From: Agrobacterium tumefaciens
Lineage (GTDB): Bacteria; Pseudomonadota; Alphaproteobacteria; Rhizobiales; Rhizobiaceae
NCBI GenBank assembly: GCA_017744915.1
Contig: JAGIAH010000018.1
Location: 23,417 to 87,416 of the forward strand
DNA length: 64,000 nt
Direction of reading: 5' to 3'
Under the pieces are notes generated by a model. It searched no databases and was not told the origin of the DNA. It saw only the letters and a list, made by a program, of their open reading frames with translations. This document shows positions 37,380 through 47,412 of this stretch, in pieces (position 1 is the first letter of the stretch; every line of letters starts with the position of its first letter). The translations under genes and the position numbers were made by a program.

Positions 37380-38540
37380 TTAAGACTCGCTCGCCGCAAC
37401 CTCCACGGCCTCGACCTTCTTGCCGGCGAAACGCAGGGCGACTTCGCCATTGATGAGCTTCAGCGCCACATCGCCGAACAGCTCGCGCCGCCAGCCGGTC
37501 AGCGCCGCGACGGTTGCGTTCTCGCCCTCGGCGGCGATCTTGTCCAGATCGTCGCTATTGGCGATGACCTTGGCTGCGACGCCGTGCTTGTCTGCCGTCA
37601 GCTTCAGGAGAACTTTCAAAAGCTCCACGGCAGCACCGGAACCTTCCGGCGCGTGGCTGTGGCGCGGCGCCTTCGGCATCTCTTCTTTCGGCAACGCCAG
37701 TGCCGCATTCACCGTCTCGACGATGGCGGTGCCGGAGGCGGATCGTTCCCAGCCCTTGGGAATGGTGCGCAGCCGCGACAGCGCCTCGGCATCCTTCGGC
37801 TGCTGCTGGGCGATTTCAAAGATGGCGTCGTCCTTCAGCACGCGGGAGCGCGGCACGTTGCGCGACCGCGCCTCACGCTCGCGCCAGGCGGCGACGAATT
37901 TGAGGATGGCGAGCTCCGTCGGCTTGCGCAGGCGCGATTTCAGCCGCAGCCAGGCATCGTCGGGATGCATGTCATAGGTGTCGCGCGATTCCAGAATATC
38001 CATCTCTTCGGTCAGCCACAGCGAGCGGCCTTCGCGCTCCAGCTGCGCCTTCAGCGCCAGATAGGCATCGCGCAGATGGGTCACATCGGCCAGCGCGTAA
38101 TCCAGCTGTTTCTCGGTCAGCGGGCGGCGGCTCCAGTCGGTGAAACGCGAGGATTTGTCGATCTGCACATTCTTGATCTTCTGCACCAGCTGGTCGTAGG
38201 AGATCGAATCGCCGAAACCGCAGACCATGGCGGCAACCTGCGTGTCGAAGATCGGGTGCGGAATGAGCCCGCCGAGGTGGTAGATGATTTCGATATCCTG
38301 CCGTGCGGCGTGGAAAACCTTCACGACGTTTGGATTGGCCATCAGTTCGAACATCGGCGTAAGATCGAGACCCTTGGCCAGCGGATCAACCAGTACTTCG
38401 AGCGTCGGGCTCGCCATCTGTACGAGGCACAGCTCCGGCCAGAAGGTCGTTTCCCGCAAAAATTCGGTGTCGATGGTGATGAATTCCGATTTCGCCAGTT
38501 CCGTGCAGGCTTCGGCGAGGGCGGCAGTCGTTTCAATCAT
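37380..38540 (-). CDS. rnd: ribonuclease D
   Basis: RNase D (386 residues) trims tRNA and other small RNA 3' ends. The DEDDy exonuclease motifs are present: TIDTEFLRE (Exo I), the HAARQDIEI segment (Exo II) and YALADVTHL (Exo III with Tyr). An HRDC domain (around KPTELAILKFVAAWRERE) and a second helical domain follow. I use the ATG at 38540 because homologues begin near MIETTAAL; the upstream site is weak (GAGTGG). It lies immediately downstream of the MFS gene on the same strand and precedes no other gene in its operon. Confidence 0.95.
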   Translation of the reverse strand: MIETTAALAEACTELAKSEFITIDTEFLRETTFWPELCLVQMASPTLEVLVDPLAKGLDLTPMFELMANPNVVKVFHAARQDIEIIYHLGGLIPHPIFDTQVAAMVCGFGDSISYDQLVQKIKNVQIDKSSRFTDWSRRPLTEKQLDYALADVTHLRDAYLALKAQLEREGRSLWLTEEMDILESRDTYDMHPDDAWLRLKSRLRKPTELAILKFVAAWREREARSRNVPRSRVLKDDAIFEIAQQQPKDAEALSRLRTIPKGWERSASGTAIVETVNAALALPKEEMPKAPRHSHAPEGSGAAVELLKVLLKLTADKHGVAAKVIANSDDLDKIAAEGENATVAALTGWRRELFGDVALKLINGEVALRFAGKKVEAVEVAASES

Positions 38541-38622
38541 TGCAAATGGCCACTCGTGAAAATTATCCGTCTTACTTTCCCTTTGCCGGGCGCATGTCAA
38601 TACAAAGCCCGCTTTTCCGGCC

Positions 38623-39894
38623 TCAAGGATCGTTTTTCTCGGGCGGATCGGGCTCCTGTCCATCCTTTTTGGGTGGCGGAGCTGTGGCGAGCTTCTGGAA
38701 ATAGGCTGAGGTGCGCAAAAGTGAGCTGAACCGCCAGTTCCGCTCCTCCACGGGAACGCCCTCGCGCACCTGCAGCCGGTAGATGGTATAGGCGATGAAA
38801 ACGATCTGGATCGCGGCCGTATAGCTGAACAGTGCCTTCGGGCCGAACTGGTCGATCAGCACGGAGGCGAGAAGAGGTCCGACCGTCGCGCCCACGGACC
38901 AGAAGAACAGGAGCCCGGCCGACATCATCGCATGCTCGCCTTCCTTGGCGTGATCGTTGCCATGCGCGGAACTCAGCGAATAGAGCGGCAGGGCGAAGGC
39001 GCCGAAGACGAAGACGCCGACGATGTTGCTCCACTCGTCGGTGCCGGCGAAGAAGGCGAGGAACAGGCCGACGATGACAGAGCCGGCGGTGGTGGCGAGA
39101 ATGATGATGCGGCGGTCATAACGGTCGGAATAGACGCCGAGCGGATATTGCAGCACCACGCCGCCGATGATGCCGGCACTCATGAAGGTGGCGATGGCGG
39201 TGACGGACATGCCGATCTGTTCGGCATAGATCGGCCCCATATTGCGAAACGCCGCCATGCTGAGGCCGACGGCCACGCAGCCGACTACGGCAAGCGGTGA
39301 GATGCGCCAGACCGCGAAAAGATTGAAGGGAATCTGCTTCGGCGGGGTGGGGTTGGATTTGTCGGCAAGCGAGATCGGCACCAGCGAAAGCGACAGGGCC
39401 ATGGCGATCAGCGAAAACACCACCGGTCCGCCGATGCCGGCGATGGGAATGATATATTGCGCAAGCGTCACGGAGCCGAGATCGACGAAACGATAGATGG
39501 AGAGCGTGCGCGCCCGGTTGGAATTTGTGACCTGCGCATTGATCCAGCTTTCGATCACGGCAAAAAGACAGGCGACCGCAATGCCGATGACGAAACGCAT
39601 CAGCATCCAGAACACGGGGTGGATGACGAGCGGCATGGCGATGGATGCCGCGGAAGCGACCGCGGCCATGGTGGCGAAGGTGCGGATATGGCCGATCCGG
39701 CGCATGAGCTGCGTTACCGAAATGCAGCCGAGCGCGAAGCCGATACTATACGCGGCGCTGATGAGGCCGATGGTGCTGGCCGAAAATCCCTCGGAAAGGC
39801 CGCGCAGCGCGATATAGGTTCCCTGCAGGCCATTGCCGCCGATCAGAATGCCGGCGGTGACGAGAAGCGGGATAAGAGGTCTGATCTGGCTCAT
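38623..39894 (-). CDS. MFS transporter
   Basis: This 423-residue transporter has 12 hydrophobic helices. It resembles the YcaD-like group: the N-terminal PLLVTAGILIGGNGLQGTY segment, the IESWIN motif in helix 4 and the YPLGVYSDRYDRR loop between helices 8 and 9. The C-terminal tail of about 45 residues is hydrophilic and Pro/Lys/Asp-rich. The substrate is unknown. It is divergent from aspS across 190 bases. Confidence 0.86.
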   Translation of the reverse strand: MSQIRPLIPLLVTAGILIGGNGLQGTYIALRGLSEGFSASTIGLISAAYSIGFALGCISVTQLMRRIGHIRTFATMAAVASAASIAMPLVIHPVFWMLMRFVIGIAVACLFAVIESWINAQVTNSNRARTLSIYRFVDLGSVTLAQYIIPIAGIGGPVVFSLIAMALSLSLVPISLADKSNPTPPKQIPFNLFAVWRISPLAVVGCVAVGLSMAAFRNMGPIYAEQIGMSVTAIATFMSAGIIGGVVLQYPLGVYSDRYDRRIIILATTAGSVIVGLFLAFFAGTDEWSNIVGVFVFGAFALPLYSLSSAHGNDHAKEGEHAMMSAGLLFFWSVGATVGPLLASVLIDQFGPKALFSYTAAIQIVFIAYTIYRLQVREGVPVEERNWRFSSLLRTSAYFQKLATAPPPKKDGQEPDPPEKNDP

Positions 39895-40085
39895 TGCGGG
39901 CCGACTCGGTTTGGCGGGCTGGATTAGCCCTATCTAAAGCGAAGGCGGGGGAAAGGACAGCCGCAAGGCGACATTGTTGCGCTTTGCCTTGACAAATCAG
40001 GCTGGCCATGCGCTTTTCCGGCAAATTTCGACAGTGCCGCCCATCTGGCCTCCAACAGGCCCACGACACGTTCCAGGATAAAAAA

Positions 40086-41872
40086 ATGCATCGTTACCGC
40101 AGCCACACCTGTGCCGCTCTCCGCAAGTCCGACGTTGGCGAAACCGTTCGCCTTTCCGGTTGGGTTCATCGCGTGCGAGATCATGGCGGCGTTCTCTTCA
40201 TCGACCTTCGCGACCATTACGGCATCACCCAGGTGGTGGCCGATCCGGACAGCCCGGCCTTCAAGGTTGCCGAAACCGTGCGCGGCGAGTGGGTCATCCG
40301 CATCGACGGTCTCGTCAAGGCCCGTTCGGAAGACACCGTCAACAAGGGCATGGCGACCGGCGAGATCGAGCTTTATGCGCGGAAATCGAGGTTCTGGGCG
40401 TTGCCAAGGAACTGCCGCTGCCGGTCTTCGGCGAGCCCGAGTACCCTGAAGATGTCCGCCTGAAGTACCGCTTCCTCGACCTGCGCCGTGAAACGCTGCA
40501 CAAAAACATCGTTCGCCGCACGCAGATCATCTCCGCCATGCGCACCGGCATGGGCGATATGGGCTTTGCCGAATATACGACGCCGATCCTCACCGCATCC
40601 TCGCCGGAAGGCGCGCGCGACTTCCTCGTGCCCTCGCGTATCCATGAAGGCAAGTTCTTCGCGCTGCCGCAGGCGCCGCAGCAGTACAAGCAGCTTCTAA
40701 TGGTCGCCGGTTTCGACCGTTATTTCCAGATCGCGCCGTGCTTCCGCGATGAAGACCCGCGCGCCGACCGCCTGCCGGGCGAGTTCTACCAGCTCGACGT
40801 CGAGATGAGCTTCGTGACCCAGGAAGATGTCTGGACCACGATGGAACCGATGATGACGGCCGTGTTCGAGAAGTTCGCCGAAGGCAAGCCGGTTACCAAA
40901 GAATGGCCGCGCATTCCCTATGATGAGGCAATCCGCAAATACGGCTCCGACAAGCCGGACCTGCGCAACCCGATCGTCATGGAAGCCGTGACCGAACATT
41001 TCGACGGCTCGGGCTTCAAGGTCTTCGCCAACATGATCGCCTCCAACCCGAAGGTTCAGGTCTGGGCGATCCCGGCGAAAACCGGTGGTTCGCGCGCATT
41101 CTGCGACCGCATGAACGCCTGGGCGCAGTCCCAGGGCCAGCCCGGTCTTGGTTACATCTTCTGGAAGGAAGAAGACGGCAAGGTCGGCGGTTCCGGTCCG
41201 CTCGCCAAGAACATCGGCGAGGAACGCACCGAGGCGCTGCGCCAGCAGCTTGGCCTCGAGGCGGGTGATGCCTGCTTCTTCGTCGCCGGCGATCCGGCCA
41301 AGTTCTACAAGTTCGCCGGTGAGGCGCGTACCCGCGCTGCCGACGAGTTGAACCTGATCGACCGCGACCGTTTCGAGATGTGCTGGATCGTCGATTTCCC
41401 CTTCTTCGAATACAACGAGGAAGAAAAGAAGATCGACTTCGCCCACAACCCCTTCTCCATGCCGCAGGGCGGCATGGAAGCGCTGGAAGGGCAGGATCCG
41501 CTGTCCATCAAGGCGTTCCAGTATGACGCGGTCTGCAACGGTTTCGAAATCGCCTCCGGCTCGATCCGTAACCAGTCGCCTGAGCTGATGGTCAAGGCCT
41601 TCGAAAAGGTTGGCCTGAGCCAGACGGATGTGGAAGAGCGCTTCGGCGGCCTCTACCGCGCGTTCCAGTATGGCGCGCCTCCGCATGGCGGCTGCGCATT
41701 CGGTATCGACCGTGTCGTCATGCTGCTGGTTGGCGCCAAGAACCTGCGCGAAATCACGCTGTTCCCGATGAACCAGCAGGCGCAGGACCTTCTGATGAAC
41801 GCGCCGTCGCCGGCAACGCCGACCCAGCTTCGCGAACTGGCACTGCGTGTGGTTCCGTCCAAGAAGGACTGA
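40086..41872 (+). CDS. aspS: aspartate--tRNA ligase, interrupted by a one-base deletion
   Basis: AspRS charges tRNA-Asp (and in many alphaproteobacteria also tRNA-Asn). The ATG at 40086 opens a normal anticodon-binding domain ([15 protein letters not shown]). In the GCGCGG stretch at 40,377-40,382 one base is missing: the frame reads through Tyr-Ala and then turns to nonsense, while the correct product (EIEVLG, then [20 protein letters not shown]) continues in the +2-shifted frame to the stop at 41,872. Adding one base restores a 595-residue protein, the usual length. The catalytic class II motifs ([26 protein letters not shown]) are intact. The gene is normally essential, so a sequencing error is the likeliest cause. 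Confidence 0.93.
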
Positions 41873-41897
41873 TCTGGATTTATTCAGGTTTCAAACA

Positions 41898-41932
41898 AAG
41901 GGCTGGCGGCGACGCCGGCCCTTTTTGTTTTT
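41898..41932 (+). terminator. intrinsic terminator after aspS
   Basis: AAGGGCTGGCG (41,898-41,908) pairs with CGCCGGCCCTT (one G-U pair) around a GCGA loop and is followed by a T run. This ends the aspS transcript before creD. Confidence 0.88.
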
Positions 41933-42127
41933 GCAACGAACGCGGCAAAGTCACAATTTTACCGCGCATTAAACCGAATTCCGCGCACAATCAGCCGAAA
42001 TCCGATCCCAGTATAGGCCCTGCGTTCACCTGGGGGACGCAAGACTATTTGGGGTTTTAAACTTGGGACAGCGCCGGCCGAACTTCGTTCTTGGTTTCGG
42101 CGCGATCATATTTAGAAGGATTTCAGA

Positions 42128-43573
42128 ATGGCACATGAAACGGAAAAAGACCTTGTACCGGCGGGAGGGCAGGCGCCTCCGGCCCAGCCACGCGGCAATT
42201 TCGCCGTCAGCCTGCGTTCGCCGGGCGCCAAGTTCCTGATGATCGGCTTCATATCCATGGTTCTGCTGGTGCCGCTTCTGCTCGTCTGGGGGCTGACGGA
42301 AGAACGTGCCTCACGGGCGGAAGACGTCTCCGGGCGGATCGCCAGCGGCTGGGGCGGCGATCAGGTGGTGAACGGTCCCTATCTCGCCGTACCTTTTGAT
42401 GTGGAACGCCGCCGGGAGGTGGATGGCCGCAGCATCGTCGATCGCACGACGGAGTGGGCGCTGGTGATGCCGGAAACACTGCAGGTCACGGCCGACCTGA
42501 AGACCGAGGAAAAGCGCCTGTCGATCTATAGCCTGCCGGTCTATAACGGCAATCTTGTCCTGAACGGCCGCTTCGGCCCCGGCATCCTGCAGGATCTCGC
42601 TCGTTTCTCCGGCACGCCGCGGCTGGACAGTGCCATTCTGGTTCTCAGCATTCAGGATATTACCGGCATCCGCTCCAGTGCCGGTGTCAGCATAGACGGC
42701 GGTCCGGTTCTGCCCTTCGATCCCGGCATGCGGGATATTTCGGCAATGACGACCCGTGCCGGTCAGGACATCGCGATAAGGTCGGATGCCGGGGTGCACA
42801 GGTCGATAGGTAAAGGCCTCATCGAAACCGGTTTCGCCTTCGACATCGCATTCTCCCTGAACGGGTCCGGCAGTTTCGCCGTGGCGCCCGCCGGTCAGAC
42901 GACAGGCTTTTCGGCGAAGGCCGACTGGCCGCATCCCGGTTTCGAGGGACTGTTCCTGCCGGAGGCAAAGACCGTTACCGCCACCGATTTTACGGCCAGC
43001 TGGACGATCCCCTATCTCGCAAGGGGCATAGACCGCGTGGTGGAGGGGACGCGTCTGCCGCTGTCCAGCAGCCTGATGACGATCAACCTCGTGGAACCCG
43101 TGAAGTTCTACCAGATCATCGCGCGGACGCTGAAATATTCGATCGGCTTCATCTCGCTGGTTTTCCTTGCCGTCTTCATCGTCGAACTCAAGGGCGGTAC
43201 CGTCGTGCACTGGATACAATATGTGCTGACGGGGCTGGCGCTGATCGTCTTTTACGTGCTGCTGCTGGCACTCTCCGAACATACGGGCTTCACAATCGCC
43301 TATGCCACGGCCTCATTATCGACGGCGGTGCTGATCTCGTTTTACCTCGGGAGCGCAACCAATAGTCGCAGGAACGGTGCGGCCCTGTTCACGGTTCTCG
43401 CGGTCGCCTATGGCGTCATGTATCTGGTCCTGAACGAAGACGAATATGCGCTGCTGGCGGGCGCGGTGATCTCCTTCATCGCTATTGCCGCAACCATGTT
43501 CGCCACCCGGAGGGTCGACTGGTCGGGAGCCGGCGCTCTGCAGGTGCCACGCGCTACCGACAAGGCCGCATAG
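42128..43573 (+). CDS. creD: cell envelope protein CreD family
   Basis: This 481-residue membrane protein matches the CreD family: one N-terminal helix (about residues 35-56), a large periplasmic domain, and about five helices in the last third, with the QIIARTLKYSIGFISLVFLAVFIVE segment split here by the known conserved ARTLKY motif. In E. coli CreD is controlled by the CreBC two-component system; no creB or creC is nearby, so control must differ. The ATG follows an AAGGATT site. A 255-base leader between aspS and this gene carries a bulged stem-loop (about 42,069-42,108). Confidence 0.88.
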   Translation: MAHETEKDLVPAGGQAPPAQPRGNFAVSLRSPGAKFLMIGFISMVLLVPLLLVWGLTEERASRAEDVSGRIASGWGGDQVVNGPYLAVPFDVERRREVDGRSIVDRTTEWALVMPETLQVTADLKTEEKRLSIYSLPVYNGNLVLNGRFGPGILQDLARFSGTPRLDSAILVLSIQDITGIRSSAGVSIDGGPVLPFDPGMRDISAMTTRAGQDIAIRSDAGVHRSIGKGLIETGFAFDIAFSLNGSGSFAVAPAGQTTGFSAKADWPHPGFEGLFLPEAKTVTATDFTASWTIPYLARGIDRVVEGTRLPLSSSLMTINLVEPVKFYQIIARTLKYSIGFISLVFLAVFIVELKGGTVVHWIQYVLTGLALIVFYVLLLALSEHTGFTIAYATASLSTAVLISFYLGSATNSRRNGAALFTVLAVAYGVMYLVLNEDEYALLAGAVISFIAIAATMFATRRVDWSGAGALQVPRATDKAA

Positions 43574-43825
43574 CCTCCACCCGGTCCCGTCGGATCGGCA
43601 TGGATCGGCTGGATAAATGGGGCGGGAGAGGGAATGCTCGCCCGTCCCTTATCCAATCCGCATGGCAGCGGGCAGCGGCGTTGCGGGTGATTTCCCGGAT
43701 CGTTGCGGTCCGCTGTCGCCCGTGGATTGTCATAAAAACTTAATCAAACTGACAAACCCGGTAGAGGAGTTCTTAAGCCTTGTGCCCCCATTTATCCCTC
43801 ATGAAATTCTGCAAACGAGGGTTGA

Positions 43826-45931
43826 ATGTTTCTGCTGGTTTCAACGTTCAGGATAGGTCACCGTATCTCGGTGCTGGCGCTGGCTGCGCTGGTCGGTATT
43901 GCCGTCATTGCCGGCATGCTGCTTTGGCAAAGGCATATGGAGGCGCGTTATCGCGTCGCCGAAGACAGACTTATCCAGCGGGACGGGGTGCTGATGAGGC
44001 TGGTGGACGATCTGCATGAAAGCCGCCTGCACCAGCGGGACTTTCTCCTCTCCAGGGATATGAGTTCCGTGGCGCAGTTCGAACAGACGATCGAGAAGAT
44101 GCACCAGTCCCTGAGCTTCCTCGAAGGCAGTGCGACGTCCCAGACCCGGACGCGGCTCGAAGCGCTGGCGCAGGGTGCCGTGGCCTATGGCGAACGCATG
44201 AAGGCGCTTGTTGCCAAGAACAGGGAGCTTGGCCTCACGCCCGCCGAAGGCCTGGAAGGCGCAATGCGCAATGGCGTGCATTCCATCGAAAAGCTCGTCG
44301 ATGTCGTCGCCAATGCCGAAATCCGCGCCAGCATGCTGATGATGCGTCGGCACGAGAAGGATTTCATCCTGCGGCGCGACGAAGCCTATGTGGAAAAACA
44401 TGCCGCCGAGGTAGAGACCTTCAAGGCGCTGGTGAAGCTGGAATACCGGCCGGGTGCGGAACGTCAGCGCATCATGGATGCACTGGAAATATACACGGCG
44501 TCCTTCCGTTTTTACGCTGCGGCCGTGCTGGACGAGCAGAAGGCGCGCGAAACCCTCGCTTCCGCCTATAGTGCCCTGCTGCCCATCGTCACGGAGATTT
44601 CCACGGCCTATCGGCAGGAGAGGGAGGCAAGCGCGCTCGAAAACCAGGTTGCGGCGGAAACGACGGTTTCGATTGTCGTTGCCCTCATCGCCCTTGCCGT
44701 CGTGAGCCTTTTCGCGGGCGTCTATTTCATCGGCCGCTCGATAACCCGGCCGGCAACCGCAATCACCGGCGCGATGCGCCGTCTGGCCGATGGCGAAACC
44801 GAATTCGCCGTTCCCGGCCTGCGCCGCAAGGATGAATTCGGTGCCATGGCCCATGCGCTGGAAATCTTCCGGCAGGCGGCCATCGCCAAGATCGAACTGG
44901 AAGATCAGGCACTCGCGGCCCGGCAGCAGGCCGAGGCGGAAAAGACCCGCTTCCAGCGCGAGGCGGAGGCCGAAGCGCAGGCGAAGCTGATGCAGGCGAC
45001 GACCGGGCTTGCGGCGGCGCTGCGCCGCCTTGCGGCTGGCGATCTCTCCTTCGAACTGAACGAGCCTTTCGCACCGGATTTCGAGGCGCTGCGTCACGAT
45101 CTCAACCTGACGATCCGTCAGCTTGATGCGGCCATGTCCGGCGTCGTACAGTCGACCGTGGCGATTGACGGCGGCAGTCAGGAAATCAGCCAGAGTGCTG
45201 CCGATCTCGCACATCGCACCGAGCAACAGGCCGCCTCGCTGGAGGAGACCGCCGCCGCACTCGATGAACTGACGGCGAATATCCGCATTTCGGCGGACCG
45301 TGCGGTGGAAGCCCGCACGATCGCCCATTCGGCCGATGAGGACGCCAATCGTACGGCTGACCTCGTCGTCGACACGATCACGGCTATGGAAAAGATCGAG
45401 CAATCCTCGGGCAGGATCGGCAGCATCATCAGCGTCATTGACGAGATCGCCTTCCAGACCAACCTTCTGGCGCTCAATGCCGGTGTCGAGGCGGCCCGCG
45501 CCGGCGAAGCGGGCCGGGGCTTTGCCGTCGTTGCCCAGGAGGTGCGCGAACTGGCGCAGCGCTCCGCAAAGGCGGCGGCCGAAATCAAGATACTCATCCA
45601 GACCTCCGGCAGCGAAGTGAAGGAAGGGGCGCGTTTCGTCCGGGAAACCGGCGCGGCCCTGTCGCGCATCAGTGGCTCGGTAAAGACGATCAATGACCAC
45701 ATCGAGGCCATCGCGGCAGCCACGAGGGAGCAGTCGCTTGGACTCTCCGAAATCAACACCAGCGTCAACCATCTGGATCAGGGCACACAGCAGAATGCCG
45801 CCATGGTCGAGGAGAACAATGCCGCCAGCGCCATGCTGGCCGGCGAGACCACGCGTCTCAAGGAACTGGTGCAGCTGTTCCGGCTAAGCGAAGCTGGCTT
45901 ACAGGAATACGGCCTGCACGAAGCGGCCTGA
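43826..45931 (+). CDS. methyl-accepting chemotaxis protein with HBM sensor
   Basis: This 701-residue chemoreceptor has a membrane helix near residues 14-34, a periplasmic helical bimodular (HBM) sensor of about 240 residues (two four-helix bundles, with the MMRRHEKDFILRRDEAYV motif), a second helix near 285-305, HAMP domains and the signalling domain with the hairpin tip around DEIAFQTNLLALNAGVEAARAGE. HBM sensors of Pseudomonas McpS bind TCA-cycle acids, so organic acids are a fair guess. No C-terminal NWETF tether is seen. The start has a GAGG site and follows a 252-base gap that contains a long imperfect hairpin (about 43,610-43,653). Confidence 0.93.
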   Translation: MFLLVSTFRIGHRISVLALAALVGIAVIAGMLLWQRHMEARYRVAEDRLIQRDGVLMRLVDDLHESRLHQRDFLLSRDMSSVAQFEQTIEKMHQSLSFLEGSATSQTRTRLEALAQGAVAYGERMKALVAKNRELGLTPAEGLEGAMRNGVHSIEKLVDVVANAEIRASMLMMRRHEKDFILRRDEAYVEKHAAEVETFKALVKLEYRPGAERQRIMDALEIYTASFRFYAAAVLDEQKARETLASAYSALLPIVTEISTAYRQEREASALENQVAAETTVSIVVALIALAVVSLFAGVYFIGRSITRPATAITGAMRRLADGETEFAVPGLRRKDEFGAMAHALEIFRQAAIAKIELEDQALAARQQAEAEKTRFQREAEAEAQAKLMQATTGLAAALRRLAAGDLSFELNEPFAPDFEALRHDLNLTIRQLDAAMSGVVQSTVAIDGGSQEISQSAADLAHRTEQQAASLEETAAALDELTANIRISADRAVEARTIAHSADEDANRTADLVVDTITAMEKIEQSSGRIGSIISVIDEIAFQTNLLALNAGVEAARAGEAGRGFAVVAQEVRELAQRSAKAAAEIKILIQTSGSEVKEGARFVRETGAALSRISGSVKTINDHIEAIAAATREQSLGLSEINTSVNHLDQGTQQNAAMVEENNAASAMLAGETTRLKELVQLFRLSEAGLQEYGLHEAA

Positions 45932-45960
45932 TCGACCCGCCGCTGCATCTCGCACAAATA

Positions 45961-45988
45961 AAAAGCCCCGGCATGACCGGGGCTTTTT
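45961..45988. terminator. bidirectional intrinsic terminator
   Basis: AAAAGCCCCGG (45,961-45,971) pairs perfectly with CCGGGGCTTTT (45,977-45,987) around a five-base loop, with A and T runs on the two sides. It serves both converging genes, the chemoreceptor and the exported protein. Confidence 0.93.
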
Positions 45989-45992
45989 GGTT

Positions 45993-47183
45993 TTATTCGT
46001 TTGCCGTCACCGTCACGCCGAGCATTTTCGGCAGGGTGTTCGGCGCGCCCATGGCGGCACCCATGATCATCGGGAAGGGAACCGGCTTTTCCGGCTCTGC
46101 CGTGATCGAGAAGTTCTTCGGATTGTCGATGTAGGCGTTGATTGCCGTCGACACCATGTTCTGCAGCTCCGGCACGTTGAGCGAGGCCATCATGATGGGG
46201 GCCATGCCCTTGATGGTCTGGGCGAGCTGATCGCCGGTCATGCCCTGCTGGCTTGCGGCATAGTCGATCGCGCGCTTGGTGATGCTGGCATCTTCGAAGC
46301 TGATTTCGGCATTAACGAAGGACAGCTGCTGCATCAGGCCGAGCATGGCAAGGCTTGCCGCCTGGTCTGCCTGTTCCTTGTTCGGGTTGGCAGCCTGCGC
46401 CTTTACCGTCTCCTGCATCGACTTGATGAAGTCGAGCGTGTAGCCGGAGAAACCAAACGACATGTTGAGACGGCCGACGTCATCGAGATCGATGGCGTAT
46501 TCCTCGACATCAACAGTACCGGAGGCCACTTCCCAGCTGCCGCTCATGGTCATGTCGCCGGACAGCGCCTGCAGCTTCAGCTTTTCGATGGCATCCTTGG
46601 TCGCCGGATCGGTGACTTCGCTGAGATCAGCCTTGAAGCCGGATGCGTCGAGTTCGAAACCGATCGAGTTCTTGTCGTCGCTGACCGACATCGTCGCGCT
46701 GGTTTCCTCAAGCGAGAAAGCCTGCTTGCCGTCGACGGAAACGGAGATCGGGCCGCTATGGGCTTCGTCATAGAACATCAGCGCATCGACCTTGCCCGTG
46801 GTGGCATCGGCCGGAATGACAAGGCCGGACATGTAGATGTCGCTCGCCTTGATCTCGATGTTTTCCTGCTTGTAGTCGATATTGTCGAAGCGGGCGTTCT
46901 TGATCTTGTAACCGCCGTTGTTTTCCTCGACGCCTTCAAGCGTGATATTGCCGACCGGGATCTTCTTTGCCGGATCTGCTGCCGCGTTGAAGGTCACGCT
47001 GTTCAGCGTCACCGTCGAGCCGTTGACGGCGACGGAGCCGGCGGCGATCTCACCGCCCTGCGCTGCGTAAGCTGCATTGATCTTCTTCAGCACATCCCCG
47101 CCATCAAGCGCAAAGGCCGGCGCCGAAAGCGTAAGAAGCGCGGCACTCGCAAAAAGAACCTGCCGGGTGGATTTCAGTCTCAT
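45993..47183 (-). CDS. exported protein of unknown function
   Basis: This 396-residue protein has a Sec signal peptide (cleavage after about residue 25, AFA). The mature part is Ala/Asp/Ser-rich with repeated beta-strand patterns, resembling DUF945-type periplasmic proteins or AsmA-like folds, but I cannot name the family. There are no Cys residues in the mature part. The start at 47183 has a GAGGGAAG site. It ends at a bidirectional terminator and is divergent from parC. Confidence 0.75.
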   Translation of the reverse strand: MRLKSTRQVLFASAALLTLSAPAFALDGGDVLKKINAAYAAQGGEIAAGSVAVNGSTVTLNSVTFNAAADPAKKIPVGNITLEGVEENNGGYKIKNARFDNIDYKQENIEIKASDIYMSGLVIPADATTGKVDALMFYDEAHSGPISVSVDGKQAFSLEETSATMSVSDDKNSIGFELDASGFKADLSEVTDPATKDAIEKLKLQALSGDMTMSGSWEVASGTVDVEEYAIDLDDVGRLNMSFGFSGYTLDFIKSMQETVKAQAANPNKEQADQAASLAMLGLMQQLSFVNAEISFEDASITKRAIDYAASQQGMTGDQLAQTIKGMAPIMMASLNVPELQNMVSTAINAYIDNPKNFSITAEPEKPVPFPMIMGAAMGAPNTLPKMLGVTVTANE

Positions 47184-47412
47184 GATGTTTCTTCCCTCAA
47201 CGTACGGCTGTGCACCGTGTCTCAATGCTAATGGTGATACTTATATTCGCGATTATTCAAAGGTCTATAGGATTTAGATCGATTCCCATGACGGCGGCAT
47301 TGCGGCATTTGCAACGCGGTTAACAAAAAATCGCATGAAAAGGTTGCTTTCATCCACAGCTGCACCCCCTGAATTTCTTGCCGGTTATCGGCATTTCCGC
47401 TAGTCAAGCACC

